This document shows, piece after piece, positions 7,136 through 14,306 of a DNA stretch of 64,000 nucleotides. Origin of the DNA: DATEGZ01 sp035279905 (GTDB taxonomy: Bacteria > Acidobacteriota > Vicinamibacteria > Vicinamibacterales > SCN-69-37); NCBI GenBank assembly GCA_035279905.1, contig DATEGZ010000315.1, forward strand, positions 19,704-83,703, given 5' to 3'. The notes beneath the pieces are model-generated. The model searched no databases and was not told the origin of the DNA. It was given only the letters and a program-made list of their open reading frames with translations. Made by a program: the position numbers and the translations under genes. Position 1 is the first letter of the stretch. The number at the start of each line of letters is the position of its first letter.

Positions 7136-9787
7136 GTGGCGCTACAGGCTGGGAACAGGCTAGGCGCTTATGAGATCCTCGCTCCCCTCGGTGCGGGCGG
7201 GATGGGGGAAGTCTACCGGGCCCGCGACACACGCCTCAATCGCGTCGTCGCTCTGAAAACGCTGTCGCCGTCGTTCCGCGCGGATGCGGATCGTCGCGCC
7301 AGGTTCGAGCGCGAAGCCAAGGCGATTGCCGCGCTGAATCACCCGGGAATCGTCACAATTCATTCGATCGAGGAAGCCGACGGCGCGCCATTCCTCACGA
7401 TGGAGCTGGTCGAAGGCCGGACGCTCGCGGATCTGCTGCCGCGTCACGGCTGGCCGATTGACCGGCTGCTCGCGATCGCCATTCCGCTGGCTGACGCCGT
7501 TGCGGCGGCGCATGCACGCGCCATCACGCATCGCGATCTCAAACCCGCCAACGTCATCGTCACGCCCGACAATCGCGTAAAGGTCCTCGACTTCGGTCTC
7601 GCCAAGCTGCGACCGGACGACGACACCCAGACGATCGCGAATCAGCCGACGGCTCTCGCCACAGCGGAGGGCCATATTCTCGGCACGGTCGCGTACATGT
7701 CCCCCGAGCAAGCCGAGGGCCGGGCGATCGACGAACGCTCTGATCTCTTCTCGCTGGGCGTCATTCTGTACGAGATGGCCACCGGCGAGCGACCGTTCAC
7801 GGGCGACACGACCGTGTCGATCCTGTCTTCCATCATCAAGGACACGGCGCCCACCCTGCACGACGCACGACCCGATCTGCCGGGCGCGTTGACGCGCATC
7901 GTCAGGCGCGCGCTCGTCAAGGACATCGATCATCGCTATCAGAGCGCCAAGGATCTTCGCAACGATCTCGAGGAACTCAAGCAGGATCTCGACTCGGGCG
8001 CGTTGAAGCCGGGCCCCGACCTCGCGGGCACGACGTCGGCGCGACGGAGTCGCGCGTGGATCGCCGGCGTCGGTGCGGTCGCGCTCGCGGCCATCGGGCT
8101 GCCTCTCTGGTGGCTGGCTAGTCGCTCAGTGTCATCGACCCGGCCGCTCGACGTCGCCTTCACGCAGATCACTTCGACGGCCGGTATTGAACGACGTCCC
8201 AGCCTCTCGCCTGACGGCAAGTGGGTGGTCTACTCGGCGCCGACCGACAGCGGGCAGACACACATCTTCCTCCAGGGCGTCGGCGGGCAAAATGCCATCG
8301 ACCTCACGAAGGATTCGAAGGACGTCGAGTCCGAACCGCAGTTCTCACCTGACGGCGAGCAAATCGTCTTCCGGTCCACACGGCAGGGCGGCGGACTGTT
8401 CGTCATGGGACGCACGGGCGAATTCGTGCGCCGCGTGAGCGCGGCTGGATTCAGTCCGTCCTGGTCACCGGACGGCCACTCTCTTGTCTACACGACGGTG
8501 TACGTCGCGAATCCTTATGGCCGGCTCGGCGTCGGTGAGCTCTGGGTCGTGGCTGTCGGCGGCGGCGAGCCGCGCCGGATCTTCGCGGGGGACGCGGTGC
8601 AGCCGGCCTGGTCTCCGAACGGCAAGCGCATTGCCTTCTGGGCTCTTCCCGCTAACGGCAGTGGTCAGCGCGACATCTTTACGATTTCTGCGGCAGGTGG
8701 AACGCCGGTCGCCGTCACCAACGACGACGCGCTCGACGCGAGCCCGGCGTGGTCAACGGACGGCCGCTTTCTGTATTTCGTCAGCGATCGCGGCGGGACG
8801 CTGAACCTCTGGCGAATGGCGATCGACGAGGACAGCGGCGCCGTCCGAGGCGCGCCGGAGCCCGTGACAACTCCCACGCCGTTCGACTACGAGCTCGCGG
8901 TCTCCGGCGACGGCCACCGATTGGCGTTCACCGCGTTCACCTACACGTCGAACGTGCAGCGGCTGCCGCTCGATCCGGCAGCCGGGACGGTGGCCGGTCC
9001 GGGCACATGGATCACGTCGGGATCCACGCCCCATGCGCTCCTTACGGTGTCTCCCGACGGCCGCCGCATCGCCACGACGACGCGCTTCGTGCGCGAGAAT
9101 GTGAGCGTAGTCGACGTAGACGGCTTGAGACAGCAGATCACTGATGATCGATGGCGCAACCGCTGGCCGGCGTGGTCCCCGGGGGACGGGCAGCAGATCG
9201 CTTTCAGCTCCAATCGCGGCGCGAGCGGCTTGTACGACGTCTGGATCGTAAACAGCGATTCATCAAACATGCGGCAAGTGACTGAGGGGCTGTCGGCGTC
9301 CTACCTTGCGTGGTCGCCGAATGGCGATCGTATTGCTGCGAGCGATGCGCGGCGGTACGTGACGTGGCTGATCGATCCTCGCCGCCCCGCGACCGAACAG
9401 CGTCAAGAGCGTCTTCCGGCCCCGCCCGCCAGCATGCAGCAATTCATCTGCCGCAGTTGGTCGCCCGACGGCCGTCGCCTCACCGGCCCCGTCGGCGGCT
9501 CGGCCATCGCGACGTACGACTTCGATTCAAAGACGTATGAGCTCGTGCTCAGCAAGTACCCAGACGCAATTGCGACGCCGGTGCGTTGGTTCGACTCCCA
9601 ACGAATCTTGTTTCTCGCCCAGGGCCAGCGGCTCATGATGCTCGACACGGCGACGCACCGGGTACACGAGGTATTTTCCGCGGCTCCTGATTCGATCACG
9701 GACTTCGCCACGACGCCGGACGGCCGTCAGTTGTTCATCACGCGCGGCTCGGCGGAGGCGGATATCTGGATGGCGACGATCAAGTGA
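7136..9787 (+). CDS. Membrane-anchored Ser/Thr protein kinase with TolB/WD40-like extracytoplasmic propeller
   Basis: An 883-residue kinase. The Pkn-type kinase domain has the glycine loop GAGGMGEVY (19-27), catalytic Lys41, HRDLKPAN (132-139), DFG (152-154) and YMSPEQ (187-192), so it should be active. One membrane helix at about 308-327 is followed by roughly 550 residues of PD40/TolB-type propeller repeats (for example RRPSLSPDGKWVVYSAPTDS, PQFSPDGEQIVFRS, PAWSPNGKRIAFW and PAWSTDGRFLYFVSDRGG). This architecture is common in Acidobacteriota. It implies sensing of an extracytoplasmic ligand and phosphorylation of cytoplasmic targets (inference). The GTG start is the only one just ahead of the kinase fold, and a -10-like box lies nine bases upstream. 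The stop overlaps the next start (GTGA). Confidence 0.9.
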   Translation: MALQAGNRLGAYEILAPLGAGGMGEVYRARDTRLNRVVALKTLSPSFRADADRRARFEREAKAIAALNHPGIVTIHSIEEADGAPFLTMELVEGRTLADLLPRHGWPIDRLLAIAIPLADAVAAAHARAITHRDLKPANVIVTPDNRVKVLDFGLAKLRPDDDTQTIANQPTALATAEGHILGTVAYMSPEQAEGRAIDERSDLFSLGVILYEMATGERPFTGDTTVSILSSIIKDTAPTLHDARPDLPGALTRIVRRALVKDIDHRYQSAKDLRNDLEELKQDLDSGALKPGPDLAGTTSARRSRAWIAGVGAVALAAIGLPLWWLASRSVSSTRPLDVAFTQITSTAGIERRPSLSPDGKWVVYSAPTDSGQTHIFLQGVGGQNAIDLTKDSKDVESEPQFSPDGEQIVFRSTRQGGGLFVMGRTGEFVRRVSAAGFSPSWSPDGHSLVYTTVYVANPYGRLGVGELWVVAVGGGEPRRIFAGDAVQPAWSPNGKRIAFWALPANGSGQRDIFTISAAGGTPVAVTNDDALDASPAWSTDGRFLYFVSDRGGTLNLWRMAIDEDSGAVRGAPEPVTTPTPFDYELAVSGDGHRLAFTAFTYTSNVQRLPLDPAAGTVAGPGTWITSGSTPHALLTVSPDGRRIATTTRFVRENVSVVDVDGLRQQITDDRWRNRWPAWSPGDGQQIAFSSNRGASGLYDVWIVNSDSSNMRQVTEGLSASYLAWSPNGDRIAASDARRYVTWLIDPRRPATEQRQERLPAPPASMQQFICRSWSPDGRRLTGPVGGSAIATYDFDSKTYELVLSKYPDAIATPVRWFDSQRILFLAQGQRLMMLDTATHRVHEVFSAAPDSITDFATTPDGRQLFITRGSAEADIWMATIK

Positions 9788-11007
9788 CGACCGTGCCGAA
9801 CGTCGGCGCACGCTGGCCGCTCTCGCTGCGCGTCGCGTTCCGATTTGCCGTCTGCTTTTACGCGATCACCACGCTGTATCTGGCGATCGACTATCTCGTT
9901 TCGCTGCTCCCGGTGTCCGAGGGAGTCGCCGAGGCGATTGACGAACGCGGACTGTTCGCCGCGTACGATTGGGCAACGAGACTCCTGTTCGGTTCAGACA
10001 TCGTCTATGCGACGACCGCGGGCTTCATCGCCTACATGAGCACGGCGCTCGCCTGCGCTGGTCTGGCCGCAATCGTCTGGTCGCTCATCGATCGCCGGCG
10101 TCCTTCGTATCCGCGCGCCTACCGCGTCCTGCGCATCTACTTGCGGTACCTGCTCGCCGCGGTCGCGTTGGGCTATGGGGCGGTCAAAGTGCTGCCCAGC
10201 CAGTTCGTGCCGCCCTCGCTCGTCGCGCTCGTCACGCCGCTCGGCGACTTCACCCGCATGCGCCTGCTCTGGCACATGATGGGCACCTCGACGGCGTACA
10301 CGGTCTTCACCGGACTCGTCGAGGTGACTGGCGGTCTCCTGCTCCTCTCGCAGCGCACGACCCCGATTGGCGCGCTCGTGCTCGCCGGCGCGTTTGTCAA
10401 CGTGTCGATGCTGAACTTCGGCTACGAAGTCGGCGTCCAGCTCAATTCGACGATCTACGCGCTGATGGCGTTCACGCTGCTGGCGCCTGATGCGGGCCGG
10501 CTCGCAACCGCGTTCCTTGAGACACGCGGCAAGGCGCCCGATTCGAATCCGACACGGCGGCGACTCAGTAGAGTTGTCAAATACGCGGTTATCGTGCTGC
10601 TGGTCGTCATGGACGCCCGTACCGCGTACCTCTCGCGCCGCGAGATGTCACGCGTGCCCGCGCTGTACGGAATCTACGATGTGGTCGAGTTCGTCCGAGA
10701 TGGTGTGCCTGTGCCGCCAGGAGATCAAGCGCGCTGGCTCCGGCTCATTCTCGCCGAGCGAGGAACCGGCGCGATTCAGTGGACCCTCGGTGGACGTGTC
10801 GATCCGTACGACGTGACCGAAGACACCGCGAACCGCACGGTGACGCTGACTGCGCGGGGACGCGAACCTCGACCGTTCACGTTGAAGTACTCGCGCGGGT
10901 CCGACGATCTTCTGCAAGTGGCTGGTCGGATCGACGACCACCAGATTCAGGCGCGGCTTCGCGCGATCGACGTCACACAAATGCCCCTACGTCGGCCTCG
11001 TCGGTAG
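9784..11007 (+). CDS. Polytopic membrane protein (DoxX-like), translationally coupled to the kinase
   Basis: A 407-residue protein with several hydrophobic helices: about 15-40, 70-100, 118-140, 175-200, 200-240 and 260-280. The middle part (YLLAAVALGYGAVKVLPSQF, TGLVEVTGGLLLLSQRTTPI) resembles DoxX/DoxD-like membrane proteins. The last 120 residues (GRVDPYDVTEDTANRTVTLT, then a TLKYSRG stretch) are soluble and beta-rich, and are not part of DoxX. The function is unknown. The GTG start overlaps the kinase stop as GTGA, so the two proteins are made together. It could be a substrate or membrane partner of the kinase (inference). A GTG nine bases later is an alternative start. Confidence 0.6.
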   Translation: MTTVPNVGARWPLSLRVAFRFAVCFYAITTLYLAIDYLVSLLPVSEGVAEAIDERGLFAAYDWATRLLFGSDIVYATTAGFIAYMSTALACAGLAAIVWSLIDRRRPSYPRAYRVLRIYLRYLLAAVALGYGAVKVLPSQFVPPSLVALVTPLGDFTRMRLLWHMMGTSTAYTVFTGLVEVTGGLLLLSQRTTPIGALVLAGAFVNVSMLNFGYEVGVQLNSTIYALMAFTLLAPDAGRLATAFLETRGKAPDSNPTRRRLSRVVKYAVIVLLVVMDARTAYLSRREMSRVPALYGIYDVVEFVRDGVPVPPGDQARWLRLILAERGTGAIQWTLGGRVDPYDVTEDTANRTVTLTARGREPRPFTLKYSRGSDDLLQVAGRIDDHQIQARLRAIDVTQMPLRRPRR

Positions 11008-11018
11008 CGAGCACGAAA

Positions 11019-11702
11019 CTACCTCGGGCGCGTGCCGACGACGCAGATCCATCCGCGCGACCGCTGCGTGTCGATCTGGACGTCCTGAAATCCGGCCTGG
11101 GCCAGGACGGCCCGGTGCTCCTCCGGCGTGAGGTACGTGGCTCGCAGCAGCCACCGCATCACGGGTCCGTAGATCCAGTCGAGGCTGCGCCCCTTGTAGG
11201 TCTCCGCGATGATCACGAAGCGGCCGCCGGGCGCCAGCACTCGACGGACCTCGCGGACGCTGTTGGCGAAGCCCGGCCAGTAGTAGTGCGTCTCCACGGC
11301 CGTCACCAGATCGAAGGACGCATCGGGGAACGGCAGGTTCGACACGGACCCCTGATGCACCGCCGCGCGGCCGGATTGAATCAAGTCGGCATTCGTCTCG
11401 CGTGCGATGGCGACACTGGCTGGCGCGTAGTCCACGCCGTCGACGTGACCATCTGATGCCATGGCGGCGAGCCTGCTCATCGTTCGTCCCCCGCCACAGC
11501 CGATGTCCAGGATGCGCGCACGCGATCCGATCGTCACGTGTCCCAGTCCCCAGGCGGTGACCCGCGAGTGACTCACGTTCATCGTTCGCGCCAGCCGGCG
11601 ACCAAGCCAGCCCGACGGGCGCCTGCACTGGCGCGCGAAGGCGTACGCGGCCACCAGGCCGAGGCCGATCGTGACGAGACGACGTGTCAAGGCAAACGTC
11701 AT
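11019..11702 (-). CDS. Class I SAM-dependent methyltransferase
   Basis: A 227-residue protein with motif I RILDIGCGGGRTM (about 63-75), the acidic loop GVDYAPASVA (motif II) and the later motifs FDLVTAVETHYYW and EVRRVLAPGGRFVI. This is the UbiE/Methyltransf_11 type. The N-terminus has a short hydrophobic stretch (LVTIGLGLVAAYAFA) that might tether it to the membrane. The substrate is unknown. The start overlaps the stop of the MarR gene by four bases (ATGA), so it belongs to the MarR transcript. Its 3' end lies 11 bases from the convergent membrane-protein gene. Confidence 0.85.
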   Translation of the reverse strand: MTFALTRRLVTIGLGLVAAYAFARQCRRPSGWLGRRLARTMNVSHSRVTAWGLGHVTIGSRARILDIGCGGGRTMSRLAAMASDGHVDGVDYAPASVAIARETNADLIQSGRAAVHQGSVSNLPFPDASFDLVTAVETHYYWPGFANSVREVRRVLAPGGRFVIIAETYKGRSLDWIYGPVMRWLLRATYLTPEEHRAVLAQAGFQDVQIDTQRSRGWICVVGTRPR

Positions 11703-12151
11703 TCGGGAAACGCCGCGCGAGCAACGGTGGTGAGGTGACGTAGCCGCGACGCGAGATGCTGCCAGGCCGGGGCACCCACATCCTCCACGACCGCGCGCTG
11801 CGCGGCGATCCAGTGCGGCATGGCCGCCGCGATGCGTGACGCGGCGCGTGCCGTCAGCACCACGTTCCGCGACCGGCGATCGGCGCCCGGGCGGACCGTG
11901 AGGAGGCGCGCCCGGCGGAGCGGCGCCAGCGCGCGGTACAGCGACGTGCGCTCGAACACCAGTTCGTCAGCCAACTCGGCGAGCGCCACCGTTCCGCCAC
12001 GCCGCTGGAGCGCTCGAAGGATCGAGAACTGTGTCGTCGTCAGCCCTGCGCGCGAGAGATGGACGTCATAGAGCCGCGCGAGCGACCGCGACGCCCGCCG
12101 GAGCGTGCCGGCGGCGCACGGCAAGCGGTCGGGCCGGGGGGATGCGCGCAT
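11699..12151 (-). CDS. MarR-family transcriptional regulator
   Basis: A 150-residue winged-helix regulator. TTTQFSILRALQRRGG, LAELADELVFERTSLYRALAPLRRARLL and the basic wing PGADRRSRNVVLTA are MarR features. The protein probably represses its own operon and releases DNA on binding a small hydrophobic ligand (family knowledge). A perfect inverted repeat begins one base upstream of the ATG, so a dimer bound there would block the start region itself. The gene sits between an ABC exporter (upstream) and a methyltransferase (overlapping downstream), a layout typical of a detoxification unit. Confidence 0.88.
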   Translation of the reverse strand: MRASPRPDRLPCAAGTLRRASRSLARLYDVHLSRAGLTTTQFSILRALQRRGGTVALAELADELVFERTSLYRALAPLRRARLLTVRPGADRRSRNVVLTARAASRIAAAMPHWIAAQRAVVEDVGAPAWQHLASRLRHLTTVARAAFPE

Positions 12152-12152
12152 A

Positions 12153-12170
12153 ATGTTGAGTAGTCAACAT
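12153..12170. promoter_or_regulatory. MarR operator candidate: perfect ATGTTGA/TCAACAT palindrome at the start codon
   Basis: Arms ATGTTGA (12153-12159) and TCAACAT (12164-12170) are separated by GTAG. The repeat is AT-rich against a GC-rich background and sits one base from the marR start codon, leaving no room for a Shine-Dalgarno. It probably overlaps the promoter of a leaderless mRNA. Confidence 0.7.
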
Positions 12171-12226
12171 AAATCGTCGCACCGACGACCGTCAAGGACC
12201 GTGACGGCGCGCGGCCTGTGTTGCGG

Positions 12227-13030
12227 CTACACGTCCCTTCGCTCGAAGACGACCAGCGCCGCCCCGAGCCCTGCGAGCGAGACAACGGCCAGCACGACCC
12301 CATCGTGCCAGCCGAGTCCGGTCTCCACGATGTTCTGCGGCTGGTAGTAGGTGAAGAGCGACAGCCATCGCGCCCAGCCGAGCGGCTGCCAGACGCGGGC
12401 GAGGAACTCGAGGACGAACGAGACCGCGATCACACCCGCAGTCCACGCGATGGCGGATCCAGACTCGCGTCCGATCGCGCTGAAAAGCAGCGCCATGCCG
12501 GTCCAGCTGACGAACAACAGCCAGGCAGATGCGGGCACGGCGGCGACCTGCGCCGCCGTGACGCCCAGCGAGCGCAACTGCAGGCCCAATGCCATCCCGC
12601 TCCACGCCGCGGCGGCGAGAATCCCGAGCCCCAGGGCGATCGTCAGCCACGCGGCCAGGACGTGCGCCCAGCGCGGAATCGGCCGCGACGCCAGCAGATC
12701 GAACGTCCCCCGGCCGATTTCGCCGGCCAGCGAGCCGGCCGCCACGCGGATGATCCACGCGGAGAGGAGCGTCAGAAAGAAGGGATGGAGATAGCCGAAC
12801 GCGAGCACGCCCTGAGGCGTCGCGAGCGCGAGCTGACCCTCCGCAAACGCCGACATTTCTTTCGGCAGCAGTGCCAACAATCCGCCAACGAATCCCGCTT
12901 GACCCTGGGAAGGTGCGATCCGGGTGATGACGACTTCAAACAACGCCAGGCCGCACGCGATCACCGACAGCGCCGTGAAGTGTTGCCGCCAGAGGCGGAC
13001 GAGGAGCGCTCGCATCGTGCGCCCGGTCAT
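12227..13030 (-). CDS. ABC-2 type transporter permease
   Basis: A 267-residue membrane protein with about six helices: LSVIACGLALFEVVITRI near 15-35, LHPFFLTLLSAWIIRV near 80-95, then VLAAWLTIALGLGILAAAAW, ASAWLLFVSWTGMALLFSAI, IAWTAGVIAVSFVLEFLA, and a C-terminal helix ending in FERRDV. It has the ABC-2 permease layout, including the conserved GTFDLLASRPIPR turn. It would form a dimer with the ATPase encoded just upstream. The start was set at 13030, where ATG overlaps the ATPase stop by four bases; the longer frame to 13318 lies inside the ATPase gene. The substrate is unknown. Confidence 0.85.
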   Translation of the reverse strand: MTGRTMRALLVRLWRQHFTALSVIACGLALFEVVITRIAPSQGQAGFVGGLLALLPKEMSAFAEGQLALATPQGVLAFGYLHPFFLTLLSAWIIRVAAGSLAGEIGRGTFDLLASRPIPRWAHVLAAWLTIALGLGILAAAAWSGMALGLQLRSLGVTAAQVAAVPASAWLLFVSWTGMALLFSAIGRESGSAIAWTAGVIAVSFVLEFLARVWQPLGWARWLSLFTYYQPQNIVETGLGWHDGVVLAVVSLAGLGAALVVFERRDV

Positions 13031-13911
13031 CGGTACTGCTCCAGGAACGCGTCCTCGAGCCGCTGGGGCTCGATGAGGAGATCGCGGACCGCCTGTGCCG
13101 CGAGGCGGCTGGCCAGTTCGGGCACGCGGTCTGCGGACACCATCAGCTCGATCCGCGTGCCCGATCGACCGAGAATCTGCCCGAACGCCGACAAATCGAT
13201 GACCGCCGGCTCGTCTCGGAAGACGACGGTGACGCGGCGCGGCAGTGTCCGCCGGAGATCGTCGACGCTGCCAACAGTGAGAAGGCGGCCGGCGCGCAGC
13301 ATCGCCACTCGCTGACACACGCGCTCGACCTCCGGCAAGACGTGCGACGAGAAGAAGATCGTCGTTCCCTTCTTCGCCAGATCGAAGAGCAAGTCGTAGA
13401 ACGCAATCTGCATCAGCGGGTCGAGGCCTTTGGATGGCTCATCGAGCAGCGCGAGACGCGGGCCACACTGGAGCGCCTGCGCGATGCCGAGTTTTTGTCG
13501 CATTCCGTCGGAGTACGATCCCACGGGCCGGCTGAGATCCGCGGCGCTCAAGTGCAGGCGCTCGATCACCTCCTGCCGCCACACGGCCGGCCGGCCGCCG
13601 ATCGCCGCGAGCATGTCCAGAGTCCGGGCGCCGGACACGCGCGGCCAGAACGTCAGCGTACCGGGCAGGTAGCCCACGTCGCGGCGCCAGGCGGATCCCG
13701 CCGACACGTCGTGCCCGAGCACCGCGGCTCGTCCCGACGACGGTGCGATGAGCCCAAGCAGCAGGCGGATGGTGGTGGTCTTTCCGGCGCCGTTCTGGCC
13801 AAGAAAGCCGAAGATCTCGCCGGCCTGGACCGTAAGTGACAAGTCTTCGAGGGCTCTGACCCGTCCGTAGCGTTTGCTCAGACTTGCGGTCTCGATCGCC
13901 GGCAGCTCCAC
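13027..13911 (-). CDS. ABC transporter ATP-binding protein (ABC-2 exporter)
   Basis: A 294-residue ATPase. Walker A is GQNGAGKT (38-45), the signature is the variant YSDGM (133-137), Walker B with its D-loop is LALLDEPSKGLD (about 153-164) and the switch His is in SSHV. The C-terminal 90 residues form the regulatory tail common in exporter ATPases of the DrrA/CcmA type. It energises the permease encoded next, with which it shares an ATGA overlap. MarR and a methyltransferase follow on the same strand, so this pair may export a compound that MarR senses (inference). The 5' end faces an intergenic stretch that holds an SGNH-hydrolase gene fragment. Confidence 0.92.
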   Translation of the reverse strand: MELPAIETASLSKRYGRVRALEDLSLTVQAGEIFGFLGQNGAGKTTTIRLLLGLIAPSSGRAAVLGHDVSAGSAWRRDVGYLPGTLTFWPRVSGARTLDMLAAIGGRPAVWRQEVIERLHLSAADLSRPVGSYSDGMRQKLGIAQALQCGPRLALLDEPSKGLDPLMQIAFYDLLFDLAKKGTTIFFSSHVLPEVERVCQRVAMLRAGRLLTVGSVDDLRRTLPRRVTVVFRDEPAVIDLSAFGQILGRSGTRIELMVSADRVPELASRLAAQAVRDLLIEPQRLEDAFLEQYR

Positions 13912-13919
13912 GGAATCAG

Positions 13920-13985
13920 TCTACGACCGACCGGCAGCACATCTTCGACCTGGACATCGGCGGGACATTTCTCGACGAACGCGGA
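13920..13985 (+). pseudogene. Fragment of an SGNH/GDSL hydrolase gene
   Basis: The plus-strand frame from 13920 to 13985 reads about 22 residues containing TDRQHIFDLDIGGTFLDERG. This aligns with residues 267-286 of the intact SGNH hydrolase at 27023-27988 (DDRKHVFYLDIGAKFLDERG), with about 13 of 20 identical. No start, no catalytic blocks and no continuation are present, so I read it as a gene remnant left between the ABC ATPase gene and the small membrane protein gene. It is short, but the match covers a conserved block rather than a low-complexity run. Confidence 0.6.
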
Positions 13986-14013
13986 TCTTGCGCGATCAAC
14001 ACGGCGCGCGCGC

Positions 14014-14208
14014 TCAGGGCCGCCCGCCCAGCAGGCGCGCCGGAAGCCGGACGAGCGCACGAAGGAACTCGAAGACGCCATCGACGACGAGGCCGAGCAG
14101 GCGAAACGGCAACAGCAGGAGCCAGACCACGGGATAGAGGACCAGCGCGAGGAGCGCCACCGGCCAGCAGACCACCAGCAGGATGAGCCAGAGGAGAAAC
14201 TTCGCCAT
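14014..14208 (-). CDS. Small hydrophobic membrane protein (64 residues)
   Basis: A 64-residue protein with two hydrophobic segments (residues 3-23 and 25-45) and a C-terminal amphipathic basic part (FEFLRALVRLPARLLGG). It resembles small, uncharacterised membrane proteins seen in Acidobacteriota and related phyla. The start at 14208 is the first ATG of the hydrophobic stretch; no Shine-Dalgarno is visible and TATGTA lies six bases upstream, which might be a -10 element of a leaderless mRNA. The function is unknown. Confidence 0.6.
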   Translation of the reverse strand: MAKFLLWLILLVVCWPVALLALVLYPVVWLLLLPFRLLGLVVDGVFEFLRALVRLPARLLGGRP

Positions 14209-14306
14209 GCTTTGTACATACGAGACGGCGTGCCGATTGGTGCGCCCCTGGACTGGGACGATCGGCCGGAAGTTGCGGTAACATCGGCCCAACCCGGAGG
14301 CCGACC

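Noticed and set aside
13031..13318. A longer N-terminus for the ABC-2 permease
   Set aside because: The extension lies wholly within the ATPase gene in another frame and is Arg/Pro-rich; the ATGA overlap at 13027-13030 gives a natural start.
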